NCBI RefSeq assembly: GCF_050433505.1
Contig: NZ_JBNPXC010000001.1
Span: 1,054,001 to 1,118,000, forward strand
Reading direction: 5' to 3'
From: Methanobacterium_D oryzae
GTDB lineage: Archaea > Methanobacteriota > Methanobacteria > Methanobacteriales > Methanobacteriaceae
DNA: 64,000 bases
Positions 43,675 to 53,058 of the stretch are shown one piece after another; position 1 is the first letter of the stretch, and each line of letters starts with the position of its first letter. Position numbers and translations under genes: made by a program. The notes below the pieces were generated by a model. That model was not told where the DNA came from. It did not search any database and saw only the letters and a list, made by a program, of their open reading frames with translations.

Positions 43675-44133
43675 ATGATCGCAGCAATAAGAATAAGAGG
43701 TAGGACTGGTATCAAAAAAGAAATTGCAGATACCTTAGATATGTTAAAACTTACCCGAATTAATCATGCGGTTTTAATTGAAGAAAATCCAAGTTACAAG
43801 GGAATGCTTCAAAAAGCTAAAGATTACATTACTTGGGGAGAAGTTGACGAAGAAATTGTAGCTCAACTTATATCCAAAAGAGGAAAAGTAGCAGGTAACC
43901 TTAAAGTTACTGAAGATTACATTAAAGAAAATACAGATTATTCCTCAGTAGAAGAACTTTCTAAAGCAGTAGTAGATTCTGGTGCTAAATTGGAAGATAG
44001 TGGAGTAAAACCAGTATTTAGACTTCACCCTCCAAGAAAAGGATATGAAGACATTAAAAAAACATTTACAGAATCTGGAAGTTTAGGCTACAGAGGAGAT
44101 AAAATAGGGGATCTTATTAAAAAGATGATCTAA
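43675..44133 (+). CDS. rpmD: Ribosomal protein L30
   Basis: uL30, 152 aa, the long archaeal type. IAAIRIRGRTGIKKEIADTLDMLKLTRINHAVL is the conserved core, with FRLHPPRKGYEDIKK near residue 120. It lies 8 nt after S5. Confidence 0.95.
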   Translation: MIAAIRIRGRTGIKKEIADTLDMLKLTRINHAVLIEENPSYKGMLQKAKDYITWGEVDEEIVAQLISKRGKVAGNLKVTEDYIKENTDYSSVEELSKAVVDSGAKLEDSGVKPVFRLHPPRKGYEDIKKTFTESGSLGYRGDKIGDLIKKMI

Positions 44134-44157
44134 TTCCCCCTTTTGGAGGATTCATAA

Positions 44158-44595
44158 ATGATAAGAAAAACACGGAAAATAAGGAAATTACGAGGATCAC
44201 GAACTGTAGCTGGTGGAAGTTCCAAAAAACGAAGAGGAGCAGGCCACAGAGGTGGAAGAGGAAATGCCGGTCTACATAAAAGTAAGTGGACATGGGTTGT
44301 TAAATATGATCCAAAACACTTCGGAAAATACGGATTCAAAAGACCACCAAGGAGTATCTTAAGATTTAATCCTGTAAACATAGACTATTTGGATGAAAAA
44401 TCAGAAGAATTAGTAGAACAGGGATTAGCGCAAAAGAAAAATAATACAATTGAAATAGACATTACAGACCTTGGTTATAATAAAGTTTTAGGAAAAGGTA
44501 AAGTAAACAGACCTTTAATTATTAAATCACCAAAATTCTCCAGTTCTGCAATACAAAAAATAGAAGAAGCTGGTGGAGAAGTCATAATTCTCTAA
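44158..44595 (+). CDS. rplO: Ribosomal protein L15
   Basis: uL15, late 50S assembly, 145 aa. It has a glycine/arginine-rich N-terminus (RKLRGSRTVAGGSSKKRRGAGHRGG) and a C-terminal globular end (SSAIQKIEEAGGEVIIL). SD TGGAGGA is upstream. Confidence 0.96.
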   Translation: MIRKTRKIRKLRGSRTVAGGSSKKRRGAGHRGGRGNAGLHKSKWTWVVKYDPKHFGKYGFKRPPRSILRFNPVNIDYLDEKSEELVEQGLAQKKNNTIEIDITDLGYNKVLGKGKVNRPLIIKSPKFSSSAIQKIEEAGGEVIIL

Positions 44596-44626
44596 AGGCG
44601 TATTTTAAAGCAAGGAGTGAAGCTCA

Positions 44627-45967
44627 GTGTTAGAAAAATTACAGCCAATTTTTTCATTAATTCCTCAGGTTAAGTCACCTGTACACAGGATGCCATTTAA
44701 GGAAAAAATTAAATGGACAGGAATTATATTAGTCCTTTATTTTTTCCTGACTGTGATTCCCCTTTATGGGTTAAGTACAACTGCAGTTGACCAGTTTGCA
44801 TCATTAAGGGCAGTACTTGCAGGTAGTTTTGGTTCAATCATTACTTTAGGTATAGGACCAATAGTTACAGCATCCATTATACTTCAACTTTTAGTTGGAG
44901 GAAATTTACTGAAGCTGGATCTTTCAAAACCACAGGATAAAGCTTTATTTCAGGGAACTCAAAAACTTCTTGCTATAATATTCACTTTATTTGAAGCAGC
45001 AGTACTTGTATATACTGGTGCACTTGCTGCTATACCTGGATATCAAGCTATAGTTATAGCCCAGATATTCATCGGCGGAATTCTTATAATATTCCTTGAT
45101 GAAGTTGTATCTAAATGGGGATTCGGTAGCGGTGTAGGTCTCTTCATTGTTGCAGGAGTAGCTCAAGCAATAATTGTAGGAACATTCAACTTCCTTCCAT
45201 CAGCAGCTTCTCCAGGAGTACCAGCAGGAATAATTCCACAATTCATATACCGATTGGCTACTGGATCGCCTGATTTCAGCATACTTATCCCTATATTTGC
45301 TACTATTATTGTTTTCTTAGTAGTGGTATATGCTGAAAGTATGCGTGTTGAAATACCTCTTTCTTCTGGAAGAGTAAAAGGAGCAAGGGGAAAATATCCA
45401 TTGAGATTCATATATGCAAGTAATATGCCAGTTATTCTTACAAGTGCACTTCTTTTAAATGTGCAATTGTTTGCAACATTATTCCAAAAACTCGGATTTC
45501 CAATTCTTGGAACAATTTCAAATGGTCAGGCCATAAGTGGAGTTGCATATTATCTTTCAACACCAACCAGTCTAAGTATTATTCTTACAGATCCACTAAA
45601 AGTTTTAATTTATGGAATCGTGTTTGTAGGCGCATGTATACTATTTGCATGGCTCTGGGTAGAATTAAGTGGAATAGGACCCAAGAAAGTTGCTGGAGAC
45701 CTTCATAGAATGGGAATGCAGATTCCAGGATTTAGAAGTAGTAAAGCACAATTTGAGAAGATACTTAATAAATATATTCCAACCATAACTATTCTTGGTG
45801 GAGCATTTGTTGGTCTTTTAGCATTTGGTGCAGATCTTACAAGTGCTTTAGGTGGAGGTACTGGTGTTCTCTTGACAGTTGGTATAGTATATAGACTATA
45901 TGAAGAAATAGCTCAAGAACAGTTAATGGACATGCATCCAATGCTTAGAAAGTTTTTAGGTGATTAG
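44627..45967 (+). CDS. secY: Protein translocase subunit SecY
   Basis: Sec61-alpha/SecY channel, 446 aa with about ten transmembrane segments. ITLGIGPIVTASIILQLLVGG in TM2, the loop with ESMRVEIPLSSGRVKGARGKYPLRFIYASNMPVI, and LHRMGMQIPGFRSS near residue 365 are characteristic. GTG start with SD AAGGAGTGA. It comes after L15, the conserved position. Its stop lies upstream of the adkA ATG by 10 nt. Confidence 0.97.
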   Translation: MLEKLQPIFSLIPQVKSPVHRMPFKEKIKWTGIILVLYFFLTVIPLYGLSTTAVDQFASLRAVLAGSFGSIITLGIGPIVTASIILQLLVGGNLLKLDLSKPQDKALFQGTQKLLAIIFTLFEAAVLVYTGALAAIPGYQAIVIAQIFIGGILIIFLDEVVSKWGFGSGVGLFIVAGVAQAIIVGTFNFLPSAASPGVPAGIIPQFIYRLATGSPDFSILIPIFATIIVFLVVVYAESMRVEIPLSSGRVKGARGKYPLRFIYASNMPVILTSALLLNVQLFATLFQKLGFPILGTISNGQAISGVAYYLSTPTSLSIILTDPLKVLIYGIVFVGACILFAWLWVELSGIGPKKVAGDLHRMGMQIPGFRSSKAQFEKILNKYIPTITILGGAFVGLLAFGADLTSALGGGTGVLLTVGIVYRLYEEIAQEQLMDMHPMLRKFLGD

Positions 45968-45977
45968 AGGGGTAAAA

Positions 45978-46535
45978 ATGAAAGTTGTTGTAATTGCAGG
46001 AATTCCAGGATCAGGAAGTACTACAGTACTAAATAAAGTACTTGAGGGTCTTGATTATGTAAATGTAAATTATGGAGACATAATGACTAAAATTGCTCAA
46101 GAAGAAGGTATCGTAGAAGATAGAGATTCATTGAGAAAATTGTCTCCAGATGTGCAAAAAGATATTCAAAAAAATGCTGCAAAAAGTATAAGAGAGATGT
46201 CACAAGTAAATAATATAATTGTCGATACTCATTGTACTATAAAAACACCTGCTGGTTTTTTACCTGGACTTCCAAAACATGTATTAGATGAATTACAACC
46301 AGACATGTTTATATTAATTGAAGCAGATGGCGAAGAAATCTTGATGAGACGATTAAGTGATAAATCACGGACTAGAGATATGGAAAAATTGAGTGATATT
46401 AATCTTCATCAAGAAATGAATCGTGCAGTTTCTATGGCTTACGCGGTACTTACGGGTGCTACAGTTAAGATTATAAAAAATCATGATAATAGGCTTGAAG
46501 AACCTGTAGAAGAAATGATAAATACATTAAAATAA
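45978..46535 (+). CDS. adkA: Adenylate kinase, archaeal AdkA type
   Basis: Interconverts ATP+AMP and 2 ADP, 185 aa. The P-loop GIPGSGSTT begins near residue 8; this Ser/Thr-rich form is typical of the trimeric archaeal enzyme and differs from bacterial GxPGxGKGT. ATG 45978 follows GAGGGGT; an in-frame GTG at 45960 overlaps secY. The secY-adk linkage is standard. Confidence 0.95.
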   Translation: MKVVVIAGIPGSGSTTVLNKVLEGLDYVNVNYGDIMTKIAQEEGIVEDRDSLRKLSPDVQKDIQKNAAKSIREMSQVNNIIVDTHCTIKTPAGFLPGLPKHVLDELQPDMFILIEADGEEILMRRLSDKSRTRDMEKLSDINLHQEMNRAVSMAYAVLTGATVKIIKNHDNRLEEPVEEMINTLK

Positions 46536-46575
46536 TTCATCTGTAGAAAACAGATAAGACAAAGAGGAATAAGAA

Positions 46576-47151
46576 ATGGTATTTGAATCAATAACTAGTC
46601 CAATATTTGGGGCATTAGATGGTTTACTTAATCCAATTATTCAAGCATTAGGTCCAATGTTGTTCATAATGATAGTAGCTATTATTTTAGCTTTTGTGAT
46701 AACAATTGCTAATAAGCTTCTTGTAGATCAGGACAGACTCCAATATTTACAAAAGGAGATGAAGGTTTTTCAACAAGAGATGAATGAAGCAAGAAAAGCC
46801 AATGATCCAAAGGCATTAGAAAAAATGCAAAAAAAACAAATGGAGTTCATGGACATTCAAAAAGAAATGATGACCAATTCATTTAAGCCGATGATTGTGA
46901 CATTTGTTCCAATACTCCTAGTATTCTATTGGCTATCAGCAAACTCATTATTAAATCATTTAATAGTCAAATTACCAGCATTTGCTTATTATATACTTTT
47001 AGTTCCTCTATTCCACATGTTTTATCATCCATCCCCATGGGTACCTGCGGGTTCAATGTCTATAGAATGGTTAGGATGGTACATATTATGTTCATTCGCA
47101 TTCTCCATTATATTCAGAAAATTAATGGGACTTAAAACTGGAGGAATGTAA
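46576..47151 (+). CDS. DUF106 membrane protein (EMC3/YidC-like insertase)
   Basis: A 191-aa membrane protein of the Oxa1/EMC3 superfamily, thought to help insert membrane proteins. It has an N-terminal TM (about 23-45), a long charged coiled-coil hairpin with repeated Met and Lys (QKEMKVFQQEMNEARKANDPKALEKMQKKQMEFM, about 60-97) and two or three further TMs. Placement next to secY supports the role. Confidence 0.9.
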   Translation: MVFESITSPIFGALDGLLNPIIQALGPMLFIMIVAIILAFVITIANKLLVDQDRLQYLQKEMKVFQQEMNEARKANDPKALEKMQKKQMEFMDIQKEMMTNSFKPMIVTFVPILLVFYWLSANSLLNHLIVKLPAFAYYILLVPLFHMFYHPSPWVPAGSMSIEWLGWYILCSFAFSIIFRKLMGLKTGGM

Positions 47152-47180
47152 CTTCACAATATTCAATTTCATGGACTCAT

Positions 47181-47340
47181 TTAGTGTTAGAACTAAACAT
47201 TCAAAAATCGTAGCAGGCAAAAATCTTTGATTTTTGTGGCGTCGAAATGGAGATTTTGACAGATTTTTGGTATTTGCGAAACATTCGAAATCTTTGATTC
47301 CGATGTAGTAAATCGAAGATTTGTATGTTTAATTTCGCAA
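47181..47340. repeat. Hairpin array between the DUF106 gene and rpl34e (array D)
   Basis: TTAGT (47181-47185) pairs with 47192-47196; CAAAAATC (47218-47225) with 47229-47236, loop TTT; AAATC (47310-47314) with 47318-47322, loop GAA. An outer 8-bp pair TTGCGAAA (47274-47281) with TTTCGCAA (47333-47340) encloses the last. It is followed by SD AGGAGAG of rpl34e. Same style as the other arrays. Confidence 0.7.
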
Positions 47341-47365
47341 CCGTAAAAATTAGGAGAGATGTATA

Positions 47366-47632
47366 ATGCCACAGTTAAGATACAGATCTAGATCATATAG
47401 AAGAATATTCAAAAAAACCCCTGGAGGAAAAACCGTACTAAGATACAAGAAGAAAAAACCAAGCAAGCATGTATGTGCTGAATGTGGTAAACTTCTTCAC
47501 GGAGTTCCAAGGGGAAGACCATACGAAATAAGAAAACTTGCAAAATCCAAAAAGAGACCAAACAGGCCTTATGGGGGATATCTTTGCCCTGAATGTACAC
47601 GAAAAGTGTTTAAACAAGAGGCAAGATTGTAA
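47366..47632 (+). CDS. rpl34e: Ribosomal protein L34e
   Basis: eL34, 88 aa. Zinc-binding pairs CAECGKLLHG (near residue 34) and CPEC (near 77) are visible, and LRYRSRSYRRIFKKTPGGKTVLRYKKKKPSKHVC is the basic N-terminus. The stop shares a base with the cmk ATG. Confidence 0.96.
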   Translation: MPQLRYRSRSYRRIFKKTPGGKTVLRYKKKKPSKHVCAECGKLLHGVPRGRPYEIRKLAKSKKRPNRPYGGYLCPECTRKVFKQEARL

Positions 47633-48165
47633 TGATTATAACCATCAGCGGATTAGCTGGTAGTGGTACAACTACAGCTTCCAAAATTTTATCTGAAAAA
47701 ATGGGGATTCCCTTTATTTCTGCGGGAGACATATTTCGTCAAATGGCTGCAGAAAAAAATATGGACATTCTTGAATTCAGTAAATTCGCTGAGGAAAATG
47801 AAGGTATTGATATTGAGATTGATAAAAGACAGTCTCAAATAGGAAAAAAAAGTGATAATTTAATCATTGAAGGAAGGCTTTCTGCACATTTTGTAGAAAA
47901 TGCTGACCTTAGATTATGGTTTATTGCACCTTTAGACACTCGAAGCGAACGAATAAGTCATAGAGAAGATAAACCATTTGACATTGTCAAAGAAGAAATA
48001 ATTAAAAGAAGCGAGAGCGAAGCAAAACGATATAAAGAAATTCATAATATCGATATTGAAAATATGGAAGTTTATGATCTAGTCATAAATACTGTAAATT
48101 TTCATCCAGAAAGCATCGCTAATATCATATTGAAAGTAGTAGAGGTGATTTCATGCCAGCAATAG
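47632..48165 (+). CDS. cmk: Cytidylate kinase
   Basis: Phosphorylates CMP and dCMP, 177 aa, the compact archaeal form. The P-loop GLAGSGTTTASK is near residue 6; GIPFISAGDIFRQMA near 25 and the lid region SHREDKPFD near 106 are typical. It overlaps L34e by one base and L14e by 13 nt, so three proteins are coupled. Confidence 0.94.
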   Translation: MIITISGLAGSGTTTASKILSEKMGIPFISAGDIFRQMAAEKNMDILEFSKFAEENEGIDIEIDKRQSQIGKKSDNLIIEGRLSAHFVENADLRLWFIAPLDTRSERISHREDKPFDIVKEEIIKRSESEAKRYKEIHNIDIENMEVYDLVINTVNFHPESIANIILKVVEVISCQQ

Positions 48166-48380
48166 AAGTAGGAAGAGTATGTGTTAAGATTGCAGGAAGA
48201 GAAGCAGGCGAAAAATGTGTTATAGTTGAAGTTATTGATGATAAATTTGTTGAAGTTGTTGGAACAAACATTAAAAACAGAAGATGTAACATCGCCCATT
48301 TAGAGCCAGTTGATCAAACAATTGAAATAAAATCAGATAACGTAGAAGAAATCAAAAAAGAACTCGAATCATTAGCTTAA
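48153..48380 (+). CDS. rpl14e: Ribosomal protein L14e
   Basis: eL14, 75 aa, a KOW-type barrel protein (EVGRVCVKIAGREAGEKCVIVEVIDDKFVEVVG). GAGGTGAT inside the end of cmk is its SD. It lies just before cbf5, as in many euryarchaea. Confidence 0.94.
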   Translation: MPAIEVGRVCVKIAGREAGEKCVIVEVIDDKFVEVVGTNIKNRRCNIAHLEPVDQTIEIKSDNVEEIKKELESLA

Positions 48381-48408
48381 ATAACATTTTAAGGTTTAAG
48401 GTTATTTA

Positions 48409-49371
48409 ATGGCAGATTTACTTATAAAAGCAGAAGGTGAAACCGATCCAAACTATGGTAACTTTCCAAATGAAAGACCAATAGAAGATCATATAAAAAG
48501 AGGAATTATCAACCTCGATAAACCTTCAGGCCCTACATCTCATGAAATTGATTCATGGGTTAAAAGAATTCTTGGTGTAGAAAAAACTGGTCATGGGGGA
48601 ACATTAGATCCTCGAGTTACTGGAGTTTTACCGATAGGCATTGATTATGCTACAAGGGCTATTCAATTGCTCTTAATTGCAGATAAAGAATATGTATGTC
48701 TTATGAGACTGCATGAAAAGGTTTCTAAAAGCAAGATACAGAATATACTAAAGGAATTTCAAGGAAAAATTTTCCAAACACCACCACTTAAATCTGCTGT
48801 TAAAAGAGAGATGAGAGTTCGAACAATTTATTACGTTAATATCCTTGAAATAAATGGTCAAGATGTTCTATTTAAAATAGGATGTGAAGGTGGAACATAT
48901 ATACGAAAATACTGTCATGACGTGGGAGAAGCACTGGGAATAGGTGCCCATATGGCAGAACTTCGAAGAACCAAAGCCGGACCATTCAAAGAAGATGAAA
49001 CTCTGATAACCCTTCAAGATTTAACTGATGCATATCATATCTGGAAGGAAGAAGGAGATGAAACTTTACTTAGAGAGTGTATACTGCCCATAGAATCAGC
49101 AGTTAAACACCTCCCTAAAATTTACATCAGAGATTCTGCTGTAGATGCAATTTGCCATGGTGCAGACCTTGCATCAGGTGGAATTTTAAATCTGGACAAT
49201 AATTTTAAAAAAGGAGATACTGTTGCTGTGATGACCCTTAAAGGTGAGCTTGTTGCAGCAGGTGAAAGTCTGAAGACATCTGAAGAAATATATAGAGCAA
49301 AAAAAGACATAATGGTAAATATAAATAAAGTTTTTATGGATCCCCAAACATATCCAAAGATGTGGAAGTAA
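48409..49371 (+). CDS. cbf5: tRNA/rRNA pseudouridine synthase Cbf5 (TruB family)
   Basis: Catalytic subunit of H/ACA guide RNPs, also able to make pseudouridine 55 in tRNA, 320 aa. The catalytic aspartate lies in HGGTLDPRVTGVLPIGI near residue 66; KPSGPTSHEID near 42 precedes it. A PUA domain is at the C-terminus (AVDAICHGADLASGGIL, then KKGDTVAVMTLKGELVAAG). The gene ends the L34e-cmk-L14e run. Confidence 0.96.
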   Translation: MADLLIKAEGETDPNYGNFPNERPIEDHIKRGIINLDKPSGPTSHEIDSWVKRILGVEKTGHGGTLDPRVTGVLPIGIDYATRAIQLLLIADKEYVCLMRLHEKVSKSKIQNILKEFQGKIFQTPPLKSAVKREMRVRTIYYVNILEINGQDVLFKIGCEGGTYIRKYCHDVGEALGIGAHMAELRRTKAGPFKEDETLITLQDLTDAYHIWKEEGDETLLRECILPIESAVKHLPKIYIRDSAVDAICHGADLASGGILNLDNNFKKGDTVAVMTLKGELVAAGESLKTSEEIYRAKKDIMVNINKVFMDPQTYPKMWK

Positions 49372-49502
49372 AAACTACTCTTTAAATTAACTTCTACAAT
49401 TGAATTGCTAAAGAATATTCAAAGTACAATTTGAATATGCAGCAATTACCATAAGCTTTTAAAGGTTTAAAAACATACCTCTTATGTCTAGTAATTAGAC
49501 TC

Positions 49503-49510
49503 GATATTTA
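49503..49510 (+). promoter_or_regulatory. TATA box of the tRNA-Ser gene
   Basis: GATATTTATA lies 22-31 nt upstream of the mature 5' end, the expected distance for an archaeal tRNA promoter. Confidence 0.6.
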
Positions 49511-49531
49511 TAACAAATAAAATAATCATAT

Positions 49532-50014
<483 letters not shown>

Positions 50015-50024
50015 AGGTTAAAAA

Positions 50025-50480
50025 ATGGAAGAAGATTTTAAACACATGATCCGTATTGCCAGAAAAGATATTGATGGTAATAAAACCATTGAAAATGCTC
50101 TTGCAGACGTAAAAGGTGTAGGAAAAGCATTATCAAGAGCAATAGGAATTGTTATGGATCTTGATTTAAGCAAAAAAATCGGATATTTATCCGATGATGA
50201 AGTAGCTAAAATTGAAGAAAATATAAGGGATCCTAAATCACTCAATATCCCTGACTGGATGTTAAACAGGCGTAACGATTACGAAACTGGTAAAACAGGT
50301 CATTTAATTGAATCTGACCTTATGATGACATTAAGGGATGATTTAAACAGAATGAAAAAGACAAGAAGTTACAAAGGAAGAAGACATGAAGTTGGACTCC
50401 CAGTTAGAGGCCAAAGAACAAAATCTACCTTCAGAAAAGGATCATCTGTTGGTGTTAGAAGGAGAAGAGGAAGGCAATAA
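50025..50480 (+). CDS. rps13: Ribosomal protein S13
   Basis: uS13 in the 30S head, 151 aa. IRIARKDIDGNKTIENALADVKGVGKALSRAIG shows the helix-hairpin-helix part, and the basic C-terminus has GRRHEVGLPVRGQRTKSTFRKG. SD GGAGG is partly enclosed in a hairpin. It opens the S13-S4-S11-rpoD operon. Confidence 0.96.
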   Translation: MEEDFKHMIRIARKDIDGNKTIENALADVKGVGKALSRAIGIVMDLDLSKKIGYLSDDEVAKIEENIRDPKSLNIPDWMLNRRNDYETGKTGHLIESDLMMTLRDDLNRMKKTRSYKGRRHEVGLPVRGQRTKSTFRKGSSVGVRRRRGRQ

Positions 50481-50500
50481 ATTAATAAGGAGATATTAAT

Positions 50501-51034
50501 ATGGGACATCCAAGAAAATCCAGAAAAAAATATGATACACCATCTCATCCATGGAATGCAGATAGGATTAAGGCGGAAAATAAACTCGCTCAAAAATATG
50601 GCCTTAAAAGTAAAAAAGAGATATGGAAAGCAGAAACCATGGTTAAAAGGTACAGGAGAGATGCAAGGCACCTTTTAGGTATGGTAACTGAACAAACAAT
50701 TAGAGAAAGACAAGATCTAATTAACCACCTTGTAAAACTCGGTATCCTTGGAGAAAACGCAAAACTTGAAGATGTACTTGATTTAACTGTTGAAGACGTT
50801 TTAAGAAGAAGACTACAAACAATGGTACATAAAAAAGGACTTGCAACCACTGCAAAAGGAGCAAGGCAATATGTTATACATGGACATATAGCTTTAGATG
50901 AAAAGAAAATTGATTCACCAAGCTACCTTGTTAAAAGAGGCCAAGAAGATCTAATTGGATTCTACCATTCTTCACCAGTAGAAAAACAATACAAAGCAAG
51001 GACTGAAGGAAAGACCACTGAAGAGGCTAACTAA
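50501..51034 (+). CDS. rpsD: Ribosomal protein S4
   Basis: uS4, a primary 16S rRNA binder, 177 aa. The S4 domain is seen as DVLRRRLQTMVHKKGLATTAKGARQYVIHGHIALDEKKI near residue 106. The archaeal N-terminus HPRKSRKKYDTPSHPWNADRI is present. It lies 20 nt after S13. Confidence 0.96.
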   Translation: MGHPRKSRKKYDTPSHPWNADRIKAENKLAQKYGLKSKKEIWKAETMVKRYRRDARHLLGMVTEQTIRERQDLINHLVKLGILGENAKLEDVLDLTVEDVLRRRLQTMVHKKGLATTAKGARQYVIHGHIALDEKKIDSPSYLVKRGQEDLIGFYHSSPVEKQYKARTEGKTTEEAN

Positions 51035-51048
51035 TAAAAGGTGATATG

Positions 51049-51441
51049 ATGGCAGAAAAAGAAAGATGGGGTGTAGCTAACATTTATTCATCCTTTAACA
51101 ACACTATAATAACCATAACTGATATAACTGGAGCAGAAACCATTTCTCAATGGTCTGGTGGAAAAGTTGTAAGAGCAGACAGACAAGAATCATCTCCATT
51201 TGCAGCTATGGAAGCAGCATCAAGAGCAGCAGAAGATATAAAAGAAAAAGGAATAATCGGGCTACATATAAGAGTAAGAGCTCCAGGTGGAAATGGACCA
51301 CGAACTCCAGGACCTGGTGCACAAGCTACAATAAGAGCTCTTGCAAGAGCAGGTATTAGAATAGGAAAAATTGAAGATGTAACTCCAATTCCTCATGATG
51401 GTACTGGAAGACCTGGAGGTAAGAGGGGAAGAAGGGTCTAA
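51049..51441 (+). CDS. rpsK: Ribosomal protein S11
   Basis: uS11 on the 30S platform, 130 aa. NTIITITDITGAETISQWSGGKVV and the end VTPIPHDGTGRPGGKRGRRV are diagnostic. ATG 51049 is preferred over ATG 51046 because AGGTGA ends at 51044. It lies 1 nt from the rpoD start. Confidence 0.96.
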   Translation: MAEKERWGVANIYSSFNNTIITITDITGAETISQWSGGKVVRADRQESSPFAAMEAASRAAEDIKEKGIIGLHIRVRAPGGNGPRTPGPGAQATIRALARAGIRIGKIEDVTPIPHDGTGRPGGKRGRRV

Positions 51442-51442
51442 C

Positions 51443-52243
51443 ATGGAGATAGATGTTAAAGAAAAAACTGATAATGAACTTAAATTCACAGTCGATGGTG
51501 TAGATGTATCCTTTATAAATGCAATAAGGAGAATATGCACCGTTGAAGTTCCTACAATGGCTATAAACTCTGTTTCAGTATTTAAAAACGACTCAACATT
51601 ATTTGACGAGGTTTTAGCCCATAGATTGGGGTTAATACCACTAGAAACTTACATTGAATCTTTCGTACTTGCATCCGAATGTGATTGTGAAGATGATTGC
51701 CCAAGCTGCAGTGTTTCACTAATTTTAAAAGAAAAAGGCCCAAAAGTGGTCTATTCTGGAGATTTAAGTTCAACACATGAAGCTGTTAAACCAGTATATG
51801 ATAGTATTCCTATTTTAAGATTAGATGAAGGGGAAGAAGTTGAACTTGAAGCAACAGCAAAACTAGGTTTAGGATTAGAACATGCAAAATGGCAACCAAC
51901 AACAACATGCGCATATAAATATTATCCTAAAATTACAATTGATGATACATGCGAAGTATGCAAAAAATGCGTTGAACAATGTCCTAGGAATGTCCTAGAA
52001 TACAATGAAGAAGAAAATAAAATTATCATCACTGATATTGAAAATTGTTCCTCATGTAAAACTTGCATGAGAAAATGTGAACAAGATTCAATTCATATCG
52101 AAGTCCAAGAAGGCAAATTTATATTTAAAATTGAAACAGACGGATCATTATCTCCTGAAGAAGTTTTAGCAAATGCATGTGACATATTATCAGAAAAATC
52201 TGATAAAATTGTGGCATTTTGTAAAGGAGGAGCTAAGAAATGA
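51443..52243 (+). CDS. rpoD: DNA-directed RNA polymerase subunit D (Rpo3) with two Fe-S motifs
   Basis: Assembly subunit equivalent to bacterial alpha, 266 aa. The N-terminal part VSFINAIRRICTVEVPTMAI is the dimerisation motif. An inserted ferredoxin-like domain at about residues 165-215 contains two full four-cysteine sets (CEVCKKCVEQCP and CSSCKTCMRKCE), so two [4Fe-4S] clusters are expected, as in some methanogens. Another cysteine group CDCEDDCPSC is near residue 78. ATG 51443 follows the S11 stop by 1 nt; the stop overlaps the L18e ATG. Confidence 0.96.
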   Translation: MEIDVKEKTDNELKFTVDGVDVSFINAIRRICTVEVPTMAINSVSVFKNDSTLFDEVLAHRLGLIPLETYIESFVLASECDCEDDCPSCSVSLILKEKGPKVVYSGDLSSTHEAVKPVYDSIPILRLDEGEEVELEATAKLGLGLEHAKWQPTTTCAYKYYPKITIDDTCEVCKKCVEQCPRNVLEYNEEENKIIITDIENCSSCKTCMRKCEQDSIHIEVQEGKFIFKIETDGSLSPEEVLANACDILSEKSDKIVAFCKGGAKK

Positions 52244-52599
52244 AACTTACAAAAACAAACCCTAAACTCGTTGAACTTATAGGGACTCTTAAAGAGAAAT
52301 CATACCAAGAAAACGTTGCAATATGGAAAGATGTTGCAAAAAGACTTGAAAGATCAAACAGAAGAAAAGCAGAAGTAAACATATCCCAAATAAACAGACA
52401 TTCATCTCCAGATGAAACAGTTCTTGTCCCTGGAAAAATACTGGGAAGCGGTGAACTAAATCATAAAGTAAATGTAGTAGCATTAAACTTTTCAAAGCGA
52501 GCTGAAGAAAAAATAGATGCTGCTGGTGGAGAATGTTTAGATATCTCTGAAATTCTCGATAAAAATCCAAAGGGAAATAAAATAAGGATAATCGAGTAA
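52240..52599 (+). CDS. rpl18e: Ribosomal protein L18e
   Basis: eL18, the archaeal/eukaryal relative of L15, 119 aa. KTNPKLVELIGTLKEKSYQENVAIWKDVAKRLERS is the conserved N-terminus. ATGA overlap with rpoD indicates coupling. Confidence 0.95.
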   Translation: MKLTKTNPKLVELIGTLKEKSYQENVAIWKDVAKRLERSNRRKAEVNISQINRHSSPDETVLVPGKILGSGELNHKVNVVALNFSKRAEEKIDAAGGECLDISEILDKNPKGNKIRIIE

Positions 52600-52621
52600 T
52601 CATAAAAAGAAGGTGTATTTC

Positions 52622-53050
52622 ATGATTATAGATGGAGAAGGACTCATATTAGGAAGACTTGCAAGTAATGTAAGTAAAAAACTTCTTAATGGCGAGGAAA
52701 TAATAGTTTTAAATGCCGAAAAAATCGTAATCTCTGGTACAAAAGAATGGGCATACGCAAAATACAAACAAAGACTTGACAGAGCAAGTATATCAAACCC
52801 AAGAAAAATGGGGCCAAAATATCCCCGAAGACCAGATGATATATTTAGAAGAACTGTAAGAGGAATGTTACCTTACAGAAAAACATCAGGAAGAGAAGCA
52901 TTTAAAGGGCTTAAAGTTTTCGTGGGAATACCACAAGAATTTGAAGGCGCTGAAATTTCAAAATTACCTGAAGCAGAACCTAAAAACATTATAAAAAGTA
53001 TCGAACTTGGAGAAGTATCAAAACTTCTCGGAGCAAAGTTTGAAGTATAG
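52622..53050 (+). CDS. rplM: Ribosomal protein L13
   Basis: uL13, 142 aa. IIDGEGLILGRLASNVSKKLLNGE at the N-terminus and RRTVRGMLPYRKTSGREAFKGLKVF in the middle are typical. ATG 52622 with SD GAAGGTG; a GTG at 52613 overlaps that SD. Confidence 0.96.
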   Translation: MIIDGEGLILGRLASNVSKKLLNGEEIIVLNAEKIVISGTKEWAYAKYKQRLDRASISNPRKMGPKYPRRPDDIFRRTVRGMLPYRKTSGREAFKGLKVFVGIPQEFEGAEISKLPEAEPKNIIKSIELGEVSKLLGAKFEV

Positions 53051-53058
53051 GTGAGAGA

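Noticed and set aside
36970..49371. A defence island or prophage inside the window
   Set aside because: All genes here and elsewhere in the window are core archaeal genes; no integrase, transposase, restriction or toxin gene cluster was found. The only toxin-like fold, the PIN gene at 3687, is the conserved aIF2-gamma neighbour.
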